Assembly (NCBI GenBank): GCA_003693705.1
Contig: RBZT01000774.1
Coordinates: 1-61,339, forward strand
Reading direction: 5' to 3'
Origin: Polymyxa betae
Taxonomy: Eukaryota; Endomyxa; Phytomyxea; Plasmodiophorida; Plasmodiophoridae
Length of the DNA: 61,339 nucleotides
In this document: positions 23,859-35,875 of the stretch, one piece after another
Numbering within the stretch: the first letter of the stretch is position 1
How the letters are laid out: every line of letters starts with the position of its first letter
The notes under the pieces: generated by a model
Told to the model about the DNA's origin: nothing
The model's input: the letters and a program-made list of their open reading frames with translations, nothing else
Databases searched by the model: none
Program-made: the position numbers and the translations under genes

Positions 23859-24954
23859 TCCATCTCCAGCGTTTTTCGTTGGTATAAAATGTAAATCTAT
23901 TTTAGAATAATCTATCTGGAATCAATGAGCGTCTTTTACTATTGATTGTGATCACCAAAGAATTGCCAAAGTCTCTTATGATGGATAGAATTACACTTCT
24001 TGCTGGTTTTTTCATCACATTTCAGAATCGCTTCTTTGTTTGTTTGTTCGTATTCGACAACAAGAATTGCTGCAACAACTTTTTGTCTGAATTTCCTTTC
24101 GTTGGCTGTTAAGGGAATTCTCTTCGGACGGTCACGCGCAGGACTTATTTTCGACTTCAGCTGTTATAAACCTTTTCCAGCTTTCCAGGTTGGTCGCCTC
24201 GATAGAGTCTCTTTCTACCGGCTTGGTTTCGACATCTCCCGTTATATGAATGCTGTTTCATGTTGATGACTTTGATCGTGATAGGGTTTCTGAGACACCA
24301 ATGATCAGCATGGTAACAGCTCGGTTTGCTGCTAATTATCCAGACGACCCGATTCTCGTCGAATGTTTCATCAAGGTCTTTAGACACTGTTTCGATTTCC
24401 TATAGGCTGTATCAGGCGGTGGGACAAAGCAAGCGAACTCTCCCTTCTAACGAACATAATGTTCGACACTCCGAGGCAGCGCCTTATTCATCTGCAAATT
24501 CTCTTCTTTTGATCGTAGTTTACGCCACCCGGTATTTCCGGCTCATTCGAGAGGAAAACCCATCGAAGAGATTGCCAATTGATTCGTTTTTCATTCGCGA
24601 TCGAGCGGCTAAGCGCTTCGATTTGCGCAGAGCCTAAGCCCTAACGTGCTCTGCTGATTGCAACCGATTATACGAAACTCATTGCATTCGAGCTGCTTGC
24701 CACTAAACGGTCTTGCAAGGAGAGAATCAGCTCGCTGTACTATCCAGAAACAGGCTATTGTTCGTCGTTCCAGACTATACGAGGCCGAATTGAACCGTCC
24801 GAACAAACTTAGGTAGGTCTAGCAGATCGAATCCATTTCGCCACAAATGTGATCAAGTTATGCCAATTTACGTTACGCAAAAGTTAGGAAAAAAAATGAC
24901 AAAATATTTGCGTCCATGTTGGCCGCTGTCTGCGACAGATGTTCGGACGAATGA
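23859..24954 (+). other. possible exons of an unrecognised gene at 24000-24460; otherwise nothing
   Basis: Plus-strand open segments read SSDGHAQDLFSTSAVINLFQ (about 24123-24182), LVASIESLSTGLVSTSP (about 24187-24237) and TPMISMVTARFAANYPDD (from about 24290). They have codon bias and possible GT-AG borders, but I could not join them consistently and see no known domain. 24460-24940 holds nothing recognised. Confidence 0.25.
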
Positions 24955-27624
24955 ATGGGCGCCGTATTCATCATCATCGCGATCATGATCGATCCATATC
25001 ATCCCGCCCTCAAGATCTGGTACATCATCGTCCTCCTCGCCTCCGTCTTCTCGGTCGTCTATACGCCCTTCGCCCTGATTCTCGGCAGTTTCTGGGACGA
25101 CGGCCAGCTGGTCGTACTGGACGCCGTCTTCGTCGCCTCCCTCGTCGTCAACTATCATACGAAAGTGCTGCGCGGCGACGGCCAGATCGTCACCGGCGAC
25201 TACACGCGCCGCCCGGAATTCACCGACGACCTGATCTGCGCCGTGCCGCTGGAGTGCGTGCGCGCCGTACTGGCCCGCGCCCTGCGGGGGCGCGGGCCGG
25301 TCATCGGCACCGGGCCTCACACGCTGACCGTGGCGCAGCCGGTTCTGATGCTGAACATCTTCCGGGCGCTGGCCTTCAACGATCGCCTGAATGCGTTCGC
25401 GAAGGTGACGACGATCGGGCCGCTGTTCTTCAACCATTGCAAACTGGGTAGGTCGTACTGGAGCCCAGGCTTGGCCGCGCCTTTTCATTTCGAATTCTGT
25501 TGCTTTTTTCACAAAACACTGTGCAGAGGTCGTTCGATTTGTTCAGCTTCCACAGAGTGGAATTTGCTAGAATTATTTCAAAAACTGCTGGAAAAGCTGA
25601 TTTTTTTCAAACGATTTTGATCTTGTAAAAAGGCTGATCCGATATTTTGAATAGTTGGGGTCCTGCTGCTATTGATCCACTGGCTGGGCGTCGGGATCGC
25701 CATCGTATGGTCTTTTCGGGTCGCCCATCCCTTATCGTACGTTACATCAAGTCGTACTGCCTCTTGTTCGAGATGCTCCATTTGTTGGACGGACACTCGT
25801 CGTCACCGCAATTCGATTTTTTTAGTTTTTTACCGTTGTTTCTTGACTGACAAAATCAAATCCCTTTGTATTTGTATTTTTTTTAGGTAGATTCTGTAAA
25901 AAAAATTCAAAATAGGTTCAAATTCAGTTTAAAAATAGTTATTTTCTGTGACAGAATATGGGTGGAAGCCGTCTATTGGTCAGTATCTACGATAATCCCG
26001 ATCGGGTATGGTAACATTACCGTATTTCGCCCCTACGTGATGGTGACCGCCTCTGCGATCATGCTCATCTCCGTTGTCTACTTCTACTATGTCATTTTAC
26101 AGATGGCCGACGACGTATTCCGCTTTAGTCGCGTTCGTGGCGCTTTCTCCAGAGCGTTAGAGGATATCACCGATTATCTCGAGTACGCTCTTTCCTTAAC
26201 AAAACTGTTTGCGAACGCTCACTTGTTTTTCAAGAACTCTGTTCCGAATGCAATTTTGCAATATTTACGGACGAAAAATAACATTTTTTTTTGAAAACAC
26301 CGTTTTTCAACATGTTGCCAGAAAATTTCTTTTTCGCATTTTCAAAACATAATTCACTGAATCGTTTTGGAGTTTTTTTCAAAGTTCAAGGAATCTGCGG
26401 GTCTTCAATCAACAGATTGTTTTCATCGCTCAGTTCAGCAAGCCCTAAACCCTAGCCCCCTAGGTCGCGTCATCTGCCCGTCGACCTGCACGCCGCCATC
26501 CTCTCTCTGTTTTACGCCAGCGAAACGACGTTCCGCGCGCTCAGCTATCACGAGCACGATCTTCTTAAAGACCTTCCCGTAGGCCTGCGACGGGAAATCG
26601 GCCTGCACGTTACCTCACCCCGCATTCCATGGGCCAGTACGTTCACACCTGATTGCAGATTCATCGCAACCTGCTGACGGTCGGCCACATGCCTGAGATG
26701 CGGATCGATAGCGAGCTCGTGGCGCAGCTCGCGACCGAAATCGACGGCGTCCGGTCGTACCTGCCCGGCGCCGTCCTGCTGCAACCCGGGCAGCTGCACG
26801 CCGGTCCCGTCTTCCTAGGAATCGTCGTGAAAGGCCTCGTACGTAAGCAACATCTGCCCGTTCTATGATATCTTTTTCAAAAAATTAAAAAAAAAAATTC
26901 TGGCGTTTTATAGTTTTTATTGACGTTTTTGGATTTTGATTTTGCTGCCTTCTTTTGGTTGTATTTTCGTTGCTGTCAACATTGCCCAGTTTCTTTTGGC
27001 CTCTGCTCTGTTGCAATGTTTTGAATTTTTTGTCGAAAAGTGCAAAAGATGCGTGTTTACACGTTTCACTTTTCCAAAAGTTCTTTTTTTCAATTTGGAT
27101 TTTTTCATCTTTTTAAAAAAATTTCTGTTTGCTATTGATACATCTGGTAGGTGGAGGCCACCAACCAGATCACGGGTCTCTCGCGGCTATTAACCGAAGG
27201 GTCCTATTTCGGAGGTCCGCCGCTCTTCCCGACCTCCGACGTTCTATTCCGAACTTTGACGTTCGCCGAGCTCTACCTGCTCGATTACAACCGCCTTATA
27301 ACGCCGCTACGCCGCGCCCCCAACATACATTCGCAGCTGACACAACTGTTGCGGCAGCGAATTCCGGAATCCGCTGCGGACCCGGACTTCCTGGCCAGTA
27401 CGGCCCTGAAAGATCCGCGATTTGAATCTTTCCAGAAGAGAGGGGATGTGGAGGATTTGGCGCCGATTCTGGCGGTCGCTAACAAATTGTCACGTGATGA
27501 TTTGGAGTCTGTGCTGGTCTTGGCTGAGTCGTTGGTGAAACGTAAGCAAGTCCGTGACGGAATTGCGCTCGCTGTTAACGACCTGCTGATGCGTCCAGCA
27601 GCTTCAGATCCAGACAGACAGTAA
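24955..27624 (+). CDS. cyclic-nucleotide-gated/HCN/EAG-type potassium channel
   Basis: Exon 1 (24955-25447) encodes S1-S4: IDPYHPALKIWYIIVLLAS for S1, DAVFVASLVVNYHTKVLRG for S2-S3, and LMLNIFRALAFNDRLNAF in the S4 position. Exon 2 (about 25660-25730) gives S5, LLLLIHWLGVGIAIVW. Exon 3 (about 25955-26200) holds the pore, VYWSVSTIIPIGYGN, with the K+ filter GYG, then S6 and the start of a C-linker. Later exons give LPVDLHAAILSLFYASE (C-linker), YLPGAVLLQPGQ (cNBD start) and EGSYFGG followed by FRTLTFAELYLLDYNRL (end of cNBD). The stop is at 27622-27624. S4 has only two arginines, and the cyclic-nucleotide cassette lacks its usual FGE glutamate. The channel is probably K+-selective, weakly voltage-sensitive and perhaps unable to bind cAMP/cGMP. 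An upstream exon is possible. Confidence 0.82.
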
Positions 27625-28875
27625 TTGTTTTCTTGTAACGAAAAATGAACGGGAACTGTAACGTAACACCTTTAACGGCAAGAAACGAAATCAGTAACTC
27701 GTCTTTCTTAACGACAATTGACGCCAACTGTAACGTGTCAAAGTTGTAACAGCATGCAACGGACACTGTAACCCCTGCGTAATAACGACAATTCGCGGAA
27801 ACTGTTATAATGCATCGTTTGCAACGTCAATTATCAGCAATTGTAACATAACAATTGTTCGGGCAAATAACCGAAGCTGAAACGTACCGCAAGGTCGCAA
27901 ACACACAAAACAAATCGATAAATTTCGGACAGTATCAGGGGCCGCAGTTTTTTATTTACTTTTTTATTTGTGTTTCTGTAATTTTGTCTATCTCCTCGAG
28001 ATCTATCGACTTACAGAGAGAAAACCCTAATTGGGCCTCCCCTGATACAATTCTCCACGGCTCCTATCAAACCGTCTCTTCAAGGGGTCTTGAGCTATAG
28101 TTTGCCAACACTCTTGAATGATCCTCAATACACTGTAACGTGATTACTTGTTTCGAAATGTTAACAAGATGGACTGACTACCCCAGCGATGCATCTCGCT
28201 ATGTTCACGGCAGGGTCGTACTGGCTTCCGATGTTACTCTCTGTCAAATCCATGGCAAACTGGCTGTAGCAACGCCGTGATTGCCAAAGAGGGCCCACGA
28301 CTATCCTGCCATTCTCGGCAAACCCTGAACCCTAACCCCCTGGGTGCGGGAAGATGCTCTGATTCGATGTTGAGCTGGATCAGGATTCCTCGGTCGCTGC
28401 TCTGTCACAGAGCTCACTCACATAGACGATAATCCGACATCAGAGCCGAACTACATGTAGGATTCGTGTACGACCGGAAATACTGGAACCCAAACCCTAA
28501 CTTGTCAGCTGATCGTTTCTTGATATTGTGCATAATTAGGTTACGGAAAGAGATTGCCAACTTATACATTGATGATGGCGATGAGCAGTAAAAACTGTGA
28601 AGATACAACGTGGAAGAGAGTGTAGGCTGGGCTGGATGCGGAATCGATAAGCTTTTGCCGACATTTGAAGAGCCGACTCGAATTGAACGTTTTGTAACAT
28701 CGCATGAGGGAGAATCAATGGATCGCTGATAGAATAATATGCAGATTTTCCTAGATGCTTGAAAAAGGGCTCCATCATACAGCAGCAAATTTGGTGGCTT
28801 TTACTCTAAACGGCGTTTTTCGCCATCGAATGGTGATGGCAGGAAAATACCGCGACTCGGCTGAGCCTGTTTAAG
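27625..28875. other. no confident gene
   Basis: 27636-27850 is dense in GTAACG and TGTAAC words. 28320-28500 has several CCCTAA tracts. Open frames here are short and unconvincing. Confidence 0.4.
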
Positions 28876-29330
28876 ATTCAGGGAAGCATGACCAGCTGTC
28901 TATTCGAGAGGCCTTTGCGACCAGATAACAGAAGCAGTACGACCTGATCACGTTTCTGTGCTTGATGCTCGGTCGCCGTGATTCGACTGGCTTGAGATTT
29001 GGGCTCCAGAACGCTGGTTGTCTCTGTTTCCAATGTCGATGTGAGACCGAGGGCGCGTCTCATCCTTGATGCGATCTCAAGTTCGCATTTTCTCTGCTCG
29101 AGACATTGATGACGGCGAACAGCGGTCATTTGATTATTGTTGGGTTCTGGAGAACCTAATGCGGCGGTTCTGCACGCTGCTGCGATCTCTTGAGTGCCAA
29201 ACGATCTTTCAACCTGACATGATCCGACAGGAAGTAAAGCTGTCTGATGTTGAATTTGTAGTCGATAGTACAGCTTATGGGCTTTATTCTCAAGCTCCAG
29301 GCAACGGAGTTCGCTTGAAACAGAAACAGG
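28876..29330 (-). CDS. possible coiled-coil protein exon
   Basis: One minus-strand frame is open for about 150 codons. It reads SSELRCLELENKAHKLYYRL near its start and RHQCLEQRKCELEIASRMRR in the middle, ending RKGLSNRQLVMLP. Leucine/charge spacing suggests helices. The upstream border is unclear because an in-frame stop precedes the open stretch without an obvious acceptor. No family recognised. Confidence 0.3.
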
Positions 29331-29451
29331 TCAAGCTGCTGATTCTCAGAGTGCTCGTGAGAGAATAGACTATGCGTAGAGCAGATTGATTCGCTGATTG
29401 ATACGTTGTGACCGATGACAAAATCGGAGTCGTCATTCATACAAAGCCGTC

Positions 29452-29928
29452 ATGAACTGCAACAACCGTACAGGATTGAAGATTTCGGCGTTGTTTGGCG
29501 TCATTAATGGCGTGATCTGCGTGGTCTGTATGATCTGGGTGTCCGTAATGACGGATCAACAATGGTCCGAGGTGGCTTCGTCAACATAACTGCAGCGACG
29601 ATATAACAAACTGGAACAGCCGCTGATCGGATTGAATGCGGCTGGTGCCGCGGCGTTCCTTTTTCTTGCCCGAAAGTTCTGGACGCAGGAATGTGAGTCT
29701 TCCGCAGATCAGGCCTTCAGGCTGGCTTTGTCAGGCTTCACCGCCATGTTGAATTCTACCGTTATCAATGCTGTTCGAGACTATGATCCGACTGTTACTG
29801 CTCAACTGGCGATCGCCATTGGTCTCTGGTTGATGGCCGGGGTCTTTATTTATCGAGCAGCGAAAGACGCTGGCATCAATGTTGGATTCAAAGTCACCCG
29901 AATCGTGGACCGTAACTCCGACTCCTAA
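29452..29928 (+). CDS. small multi-spanning membrane protein
   Basis: Exon 1 starts at ATG 29452 (MNCNNRTGLKISALFG) with a membrane helix, VINGVICVVCMIWVS. A GTAATG donor and an ACTGCAG acceptor (51-nt intron) join it in phase to RRYNKLEQPLIGLNAAGAAA. Two or three further hydrophobic segments follow (LNAAGAAAFLFLA; FRLALSGFTAML; LAIAIGLWLMAGVFIY). The protein ends TRIVDRNSDS, about 140 residues. No family recognised. Its length and packing of small residues suggest an intracellular-membrane protein. Confidence 0.55.
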
Positions 29929-30691
29929 TCGTTGACATCGGTGTCCTTGATTGACAATAAAACGTTCGCGTTTTACGTGGTGATTGTGTATTGTGCATTG
30001 TTCAATCGTTTAAAGTTTAACTTATATAGCAATTTGTTTAAAGTGAATTTATACAAAAAATTGTTTAAAGTTTTAATTTATACAAAAAATGTTTAAAGTT
30101 TATTTTATATATATTTTTCAAAGTTTGAATTTATTCATTTCAAGTTGAACTGACATAAAAAAATTAAAAAATTATATCGATCGGCGCCTTACATGATGCA
30201 GCATTCGACACTCGCAATGGGCTGCTCAATCTTCATGTTCGGACCCATCTGCACGCCAAATCCAGCCACAGTTGCTGAAACACGATCGACGCCATCTCCC
30301 ACGCCCGTTTGGAATCCCAAATCCACATCCACACCCATTCAGCAACCTTACACTCGGCTTTGCAACGTTCGGCGTGGCGAACGCCATGGTAATGACTTAA
30401 TTGCTGAAAGAATTTCGAGTCAGTAATGGGCGCTGTGCAACTTGATTGAGAATCGCGTACGACCTGATTAATGAACTCCGAAATATCACGGGGATAATCA
30501 AGCGTATGACGTTTTAAGTCAGCGTCTGCAGCGAGGCTATCAGCTACTGCCGTTCCTTCGAAACGCTGAAGAAACCTTTCCCAGTTGATGGTAGGTTCGG
30601 GCTGTCAACAGTCAGGTGTCTTTTCATACTCAGAGAGTGAGTTGATTCTGGCCATCTCGCAGATAGAAATCTGATGTAAGTTTTTTACTGA
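29929..30691. other. no gene; AT-rich imperfect repeats
   Basis: 30009-30135 holds about four imperfect copies of GTTTAAAGTTTAATTTATAC plus AAAAAATT. The rest is not coding-like. Confidence 0.5.
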
Positions 30692-32728
30692 TTAAGTACT
30701 TTGGGTAGAGTTTAGTGCTGATTGAGCAGGACATTGTCCAGCATGTCCAGGACAGAAATTCTGTTGAAATTGATAATGATCTAAATAATGTCCAAATATA
30801 TGAGAGAAATAATCGACATCATTATTACAATGATGTTCAAGACAGTATAGTATTGGATTTAGAGAATGTTCGAGGTAATCGCTCAGACCAGATGATGAAT
30901 GCAAATTCCACTTCTTCACGTAATTATTCATTTGCTGAAGACACTCGAACATGAGCTTCTGTGATAAATTCAGAAAATACAATATAAAAATTGAACACAG
31001 TAATACCGTCGCGAATCCTTTCATAGAATATAACAATAGACATTGAGCATGGAATTTAATATCAAAAACTAGCTGCGATTTGATGGAGTATTTCTTATTG
31101 TCAGAGATAATGAGAGCCTCAAATCCGCACTGTTTACTCTCGCCATTGTGTCTAGGACAAAGCGTCTGAAAATGCGAATGCGAAAACGGATTCCCCCATC
31201 GCGATTGAAAAGTCCGAAGATCATTCTGACAGCATATTCCAACACATGACAGAACGGAGTAACATGTTCGCTTCAGCCAGTTCTCACATCCACCACGTTT
31301 CATGCTCAATTTCGGATCAGCAATCTTGGCCCGAACTAATCTCAGACATAAACTGGCCACCAATATCAACTTCTGTAACGTGGTCTTGAAAGTTGAGATC
31401 TCCGAGGTTTCGGTCAATATGAGCTGATCCTCGAGAACTTTGATAATAATGGGGTCTCTGGCAGGGTAGGCGTTGGCCTTTGATGGAAACAATATGTTCG
31501 TATTAGTAAGAAAGGCGTATTCGTCGTCATCAGGCTGCTTTTTCTGAATGAAAGTTTTGAAGAAAGATTCTCCCTTCAATATGAATAAATCTCACCAGGA
31601 AAGCACACAGAGTATTGTAGTCTGTGATCTTCTCAATAATAAAATCAAACAATTTCACAACTTCAGGCAGAGTGGTAAACACTGGCAGAACGAGATTCTG
31701 TGGCTTTGGACAAAACTTCATCCGTTTCACGGACGGATTTTCGTCAATTTGAAGATCCGGAAGGTCAATAGAGATGAAAGAACGGAGATTCATTAACTGA
31801 TCGCCAGCTGCGAGTTTAGATCGGAATTCACCTCCGGAACATTCTTTCTCAGGTCTCCGATGATTGAAGGATTGAAGGGATTCCCCCAGAGGGTCTGAAA
31901 TCTCCGGAGATCTTTTTGACAGCAATCCATGACACATCGTAGTACAGGACGACACACCTGATACATCCAATTCCGTATTTTCCAATCCACCTTGCTGTAA
32001 ATCCATTCATATTTCCGGGAGGACCAGATCAATTTCCGATACAGATTCGCAATCAGAATCAGTTTCTGTAATGTGCTCTGAGCAAAACGGATTTGTTGAA
32101 TTTCGCTCATATCCAGATCATGTCCTTTCACATTGATAACAAAATGAGGGTTGATCTTGGAGCATTGATCTGCATCATCCGCGGAATTTGAAGAAAGAGA
32201 AAGAAGTTCCTCATTATTCGGGTCTTTAATCTAAGATAAAATGAATATACAGAAGGACAAAAAGCTCCTCAAAATTCACCAGAAATTTGCAGAGACTTTT
32301 ATAGTCATTGATATCAGTCACATCGGGATTGAAGGAAGACCGAAGGTTGGCTGGCGATGATGTCTCGTCAATACGAGGACGTTTCCGAGAGATAGTTTCA
32401 GAGGGTTCATCATTCTGATTGTGAATATCTCAGCGATTTTCAAGACTTGAGAATTGATAGGAAACATTACATTGATAGTCTCCTGAATAGGTGAAGCTGG
32501 AACATTATTTGTATCATGTAATAAAGACATCAGCGTTGATAGCGTTTCAATATCAGGTAACGAAGATGTGATTTGTTTCTGAGAGCTTTGTCACTTGTGT
32601 GTCTGTGAGGTCGGGAGGATAGACAGTCCATACCTGAGAATCTGTAACATTACTAAGCCCAGGACTGAATGCAGCAAAGCAGCACTCAGATAGGCTCAGT
32701 ATCAGGAAGGGAATCGCTCGGCCAAACA
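30692..32728 (-). CDS. secreted protein with three copies of a cysteine-motif domain
   Basis: A signal peptide (MFGRAIPFLILSLSECCFAA) starts at about 32728. Two tandem units follow, each reading DY-x2-LC-x-FL, then an intron at the same place and phase (donors GTGAAT and GTGAGA after FL). Each continues with TLQKLIL and a cysteine motif: VLRCVMDCCQKDLRRFQ then WGNPF in unit 1, and VLSCVGICCQNDLRTFQ then WGNPF in unit 2. A third, more diverged copy near the C-terminus reads ILYCLEHHCNNDVDYFSHIF. A basic KRPRID or KRMKF stretch precedes each of the first two units. The shared pattern L-x-C-x4-C-x3-[LV]-x2-F also occurs in the 42-48 kb gene array. No known family; likely exported. The first exon joint (32.3-32.6 kb) and the unit 1/2 junction are inferred from phase, so this could be two genes. 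Confidence 0.5.
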
Positions 32729-33772
32729 TGATCAGGCCAATGGAGAGTCGGAATGTCGGACTTCGGGGTTGCCGAACTTGCGCGGTTAGACATCTTCCAT
32801 GACACGCACTTCACGTCTGTGGCTCATCAGGCACGAAAGCGAAGATCGGAGGAGACGGGGCTCCCAGGGAAGGCTTAAGTTTCCTGCAAGATGGGCTGGA
32901 TGGATTGGCAGGGCCGAATCCAGACATCTATGATCCAGGAAGCAGTACGATCATATTCCGCTCTTGGGAAAGATCTTTTAATAGAGCCTTTTTCAGCTTC
33001 CATTTGTCACTTTTCATCAATAGTAATCTCATAAATCGTCTGGCACATAACGTTTCCCTAAATTTTGCTTCTGTTGTGGTCCACCGCTAGAGCCATGCCC
33101 GTGGCTGCTATTCCTGCATCGCAATCATCCGAAACATGATGCGAAACCTGCTCAGACACCGACCCGGCTGCTTCGTCGTCAGCAACAAGAAGTCTTGGGA
33201 CGACTGTTACAAGACAGACAAAACATCGACAATGGTGTCTATTTGGAAATGAGAACTGCTCCAGTAGAGATAATCACGTTACCTCTGGGAGGCTGCGTCC
33301 TCCTCCCCATTACATTGCTTTCATTTGTGGAATCAGTAGAGATGATGACGTTGCCTCTGGGAGGCTGCGTCCTCCTCCTCATTAGATTGCTTTTATTTGT
33401 GGAACCAGTAGAGATAATCACGTTACCTCTGGGAGGCTGCGTCCTCCTCCTCATTAGATTGCTTTCATTTGTGGAATCAGTAGAGATAATCACGTTACCT
33501 CTGGGATTCTGCGGCGTCCTCCTCATGATATTGCTTTCATTTGTGGAATTTACTTTGGAATCTTGAGCTGCCCATAATATGCAAACTAATTTTTTTTATT
33601 TCCTGCTCAAATTGAATCTGGGTGATGCAGGGATCAGGAACAGATGTTCGTATCAACTTCATGAAACATCCGCTTCATGACCAATAAACCTCGAGCCAAA
33701 CTCATTCGACTTGTGCTAAAACCAACCAAGAAATTTGTTATCTGTGGTTCACAGGCGATTTACTACGGCTTT
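32729..33772. other. no confident gene apart from a minisatellite
   Basis: Open frames flank and run through the 72-bp repeat at 33264-33560, but no start, splice chain or domain supports a gene. Confidence 0.4.
33264..33560. repeat. 72-bp tandem repeat, 4 copies, open in frame on both strands
   Basis: Copies start at 33264, 33336, 33408 and 33480. The unit contains GATAATCACGTTACCTCTGG and GGCTGCGTCCTCCTCC. Because 72 is a multiple of three, the minus strand reads NVIISTDSTNESN four times and the plus strand LPLGGCVLL. Either could be part of a repeat protein, but flanking exons were not found. Confidence 0.92.
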
Positions 33773-34795
33773 CTAAATCTGCAAAAGCTGTTTAAAGCTC
33801 ACAATGACATCTAAAAAAGTTAAACCCGGCGTCATCGCATTTCCCGTCAAGGCGCTGATGTAGTTCCAGTGATCGCCCCAGTCCCAGATCCCGGGGAATT
33901 CCGGGAGCGGATCCGGATCTCCGACATGAATCTCCGGACCGGCTTGTCTGTAGCCTGTAAATGAGGGCAGCGCCTTGCAGACGGGATCGCAGCGATTTTT
34001 AACGCGCCACAACAATCCCACATACTGATTGCATTGATTTGCGAACTCTTCGTTGCCGACCGGAGGCGACCCGATTGTCACGTTCCAGATCTTGTCTTGT
34101 TTGTATGTGCCGTAATTAAAGGCGGCGATGGTGCTGACGGCTGCTCCCAGACTGTGTCCAACAAACATGACGACGCCTCCTTTGTCCAGGAACTCGCCGA
34201 TCTTTTTTCCCCATTGCCCGATCAAGCTCTTGTACTGCCGTAGCCAGCCTTTGTGGACTCGGACTCCATCAAACCGATTACCATAGGTGTTATTGCCGAA
34301 CTCGACCTGCTCGATTTGGGCAGGTTGGAAAGCGTCAGCGATTTCATTGGTGTCACGAACAATCATCGCGAGGACTTTCTTCGCATATCCGGTCGGCTGA
34401 TACTCGCAGGCGAACGCCTGCAGTCCCGCTCGACGATCGTCCAGAATATCCGGCTCATCGAGTCGTTGGAGAACGTCGTATTCTTCCGGGACGGGTCCGG
34501 TTCTGGGGCCAGTATGATAGCTCTCCCAACGTTGTTGGAGATCAACGCCTTCCTTGTAGGCCAGCACGGCCATTTTGGCCGCATCGAGGAGCAGGCTTTT
34601 ATCGTTGTCTGTGAACAGGCCTGGGTATGACACAGCGGACGTGATTCGCGTAAACATTATCACAGCGAAGCGAAATTGAACTTTGCATGAATCGGAAACA
34701 TTGTGTGGAAGGTGAAGTTCAGAATAACGAATGGCTGGAAACCCTAACAACGGACGCAGCAGGCGCATTTTATGCGCTCGCGAATCGACCTTCAA
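33773..34795 (-). CDS. class 3 (alpha/beta-hydrolase) lipase
   Basis: A single open exon of up to 340 residues. VVMFVGHSLGAAVSTIAAFN is the nucleophile elbow G-H-S-L-G of Lipase_3 enzymes. WNVTIGSPPVGNEEFANQC is the following strand and helix with the G-x-P-x-x-G-N signature. RVKNRCDPVC supplies the likely acid region, and GDHWNYI near the end a likely catalytic His. The catalytic core starts around MFTRITSAVSYPGLF. The upstream 45 residues include MRLLRPLLGFPAIRY, which might be a weak signal peptide, so the true start is uncertain. It would cleave acyl esters of lipids, probably outside the cell or in a lipid compartment. Confidence 0.85.
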   Translation of the reverse strand: MKVDSRAHKMRLLRPLLGFPAIRYSELHLPHNVSDSCKVQFRFAVIMFTRITSAVSYPGLFTDNDKSLLLDAAKMAVLAYKEGVDLQQRWESYHTGPRTGPVPEEYDVLQRLDEPDILDDRRAGLQAFACEYQPTGYAKKVLAMIVRDTNEIADAFQPAQIEQVEFGNNTYGNRFDGVRVHKGWLRQYKSLIGQWGKKIGEFLDKGGVVMFVGHSLGAAVSTIAAFNYGTYKQDKIWNVTIGSPPVGNEEFANQCNQYVGLLWRVKNRCDPVCKALPSFTGYRQAGPEIHVGDPDPLPEFPGIWDWGDHWNYISALTGNAMTPGLTFLDVIVSFKQLLQI

Positions 34796-35772
34796 GTTAC
34801 GTTACAGTGTCTTCCGAATACAGATTATTGCCGCCCTGGAAGACGATTGCTTTCATCGTCCACTAACCTCAGCCGGATCTAATTGTTTTTGAGCAGCAGA
34901 ATCTGCATTCCTTGTGACTCGGATATTGGAAACAGGTCGTTCTGCATTAACGAGATTGGCCGTCTGACACTCGAAGTGAAAGGCAGATTTCATCAATGTA
35001 ATCGCAAATATGCCTTCGTAAGATGATACCAACATACCATTGCTCTTTTATAACTTGAATATCTTCCTCTAGTATGATCTTCTCCTCGGCTGGTGAGTCT
35101 TATATTTAATTGATCAAAAATTTCAGGGTTATCAAGTTGGTCCGATTCTTTTTCGGCTTCAGAGGTGTTGATCGTCTGGAGATTTAATCAGACATGGTCG
35201 TTCTCGTTCGATCATTCTATGAATTTCAGCTCCTGTTCGCACAATCGTTTCTCATATTTGCATTCACAAGCTGCCTTTTTCGCGTTTGGTAACATCTCAA
35301 GACATCTTCGCACACAGTTCATATCATTGGTACGGTTCTTTCCGTGTCCTGCCCCTTCTTTCATCCTGGTCGTGTAGCACAAAACGTTGCATCTCAAGCT
35401 GTCGTCTCTGCTCAATCTCTGTTCTAGCTTTGCCAGATACCTATTCGGTTCTAATTCTTCAATCTCGCTTCTTTTATCTATTGTTCTGTTACGATCCACG
35501 TCGCTGTATGTCTGACTATTTTCGTGCTTCTATTATCATCTTTGTATGACGATTTTGCCAGCTGAATATCGCTTCGTGTTGGGCAGTGATATACTGGTGA
35601 ATGGATATGTGCGTGGCTCCCTCTCTTCTTGGCCAACCCCATAAAAAAGTCGTCGACCTCATGGAACCCCTTCAGGACGCCTCTGCGACCGACTCCTCTG
35701 CTTTTACATTACGGGTTACAAGACAAACTCTCATGACGAATCCAACCATGAAAATCGAGAAAAAAAATAAGT
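34796..35772 (-). other. no confident gene; possible Cys-rich exon at 35212-35499
   Basis: A minus-strand frame of 95 codons at 35212-35499 contains EELEPNRYLAKLEQRL and several cysteines (C-x3-C twice, then C-x-C), but there is no signal peptide and no splice evidence. The rest is not coding-like. Confidence 0.25.
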
Positions 35773-35843
35773 TCCGATACGGGGACTCGAACCCCGGTCT
35801 TCAATGTGAAAGACTGATATACTGACCCCTGTACTATATCGGA
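35773..35843 (-). tRNA. tRNA-Glu (anticodon UUC)
   Basis: The minus strand folds as a 71-nt cloverleaf without intron. Acceptor stem TCCGATA pairs with TATCGGA. D stem GTAC pairs with GTAT. Anticodon stem TCAGT pairs with ATTGA around loop CTTTCAC, so the anticodon is TTC. T stem CGGGG pairs with CCCCG around TTCGAGT. No CCA is encoded. Internal promoter boxes fall in the D and T arms. Confidence 0.93.
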
Positions 35844-35875
35844 AGATTTGTGGTTGTTAGCATATGAGCGCTGTT

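Noticed and set aside
24868-25512. Minus-strand 214-codon frame opposite the channel exon
   Set aside because: Composition-driven shadow of the S1-S4 exon; the plus strand has clear channel motifs.
29566-29589. A 24-nt intron (GTGGCT...TGCAG) in the small membrane-protein gene
   Set aside because: A stronger donor, GTAATG, 27 nt upstream gives a 51-nt intron in the same phase, in line with other introns here.
30692-32131. Reading the open minus-strand segments as separate unrelated genes
   Set aside because: Conserved intron positions, phases and the repeated cysteine motif fit one gene or a recent tandem duplicate better.
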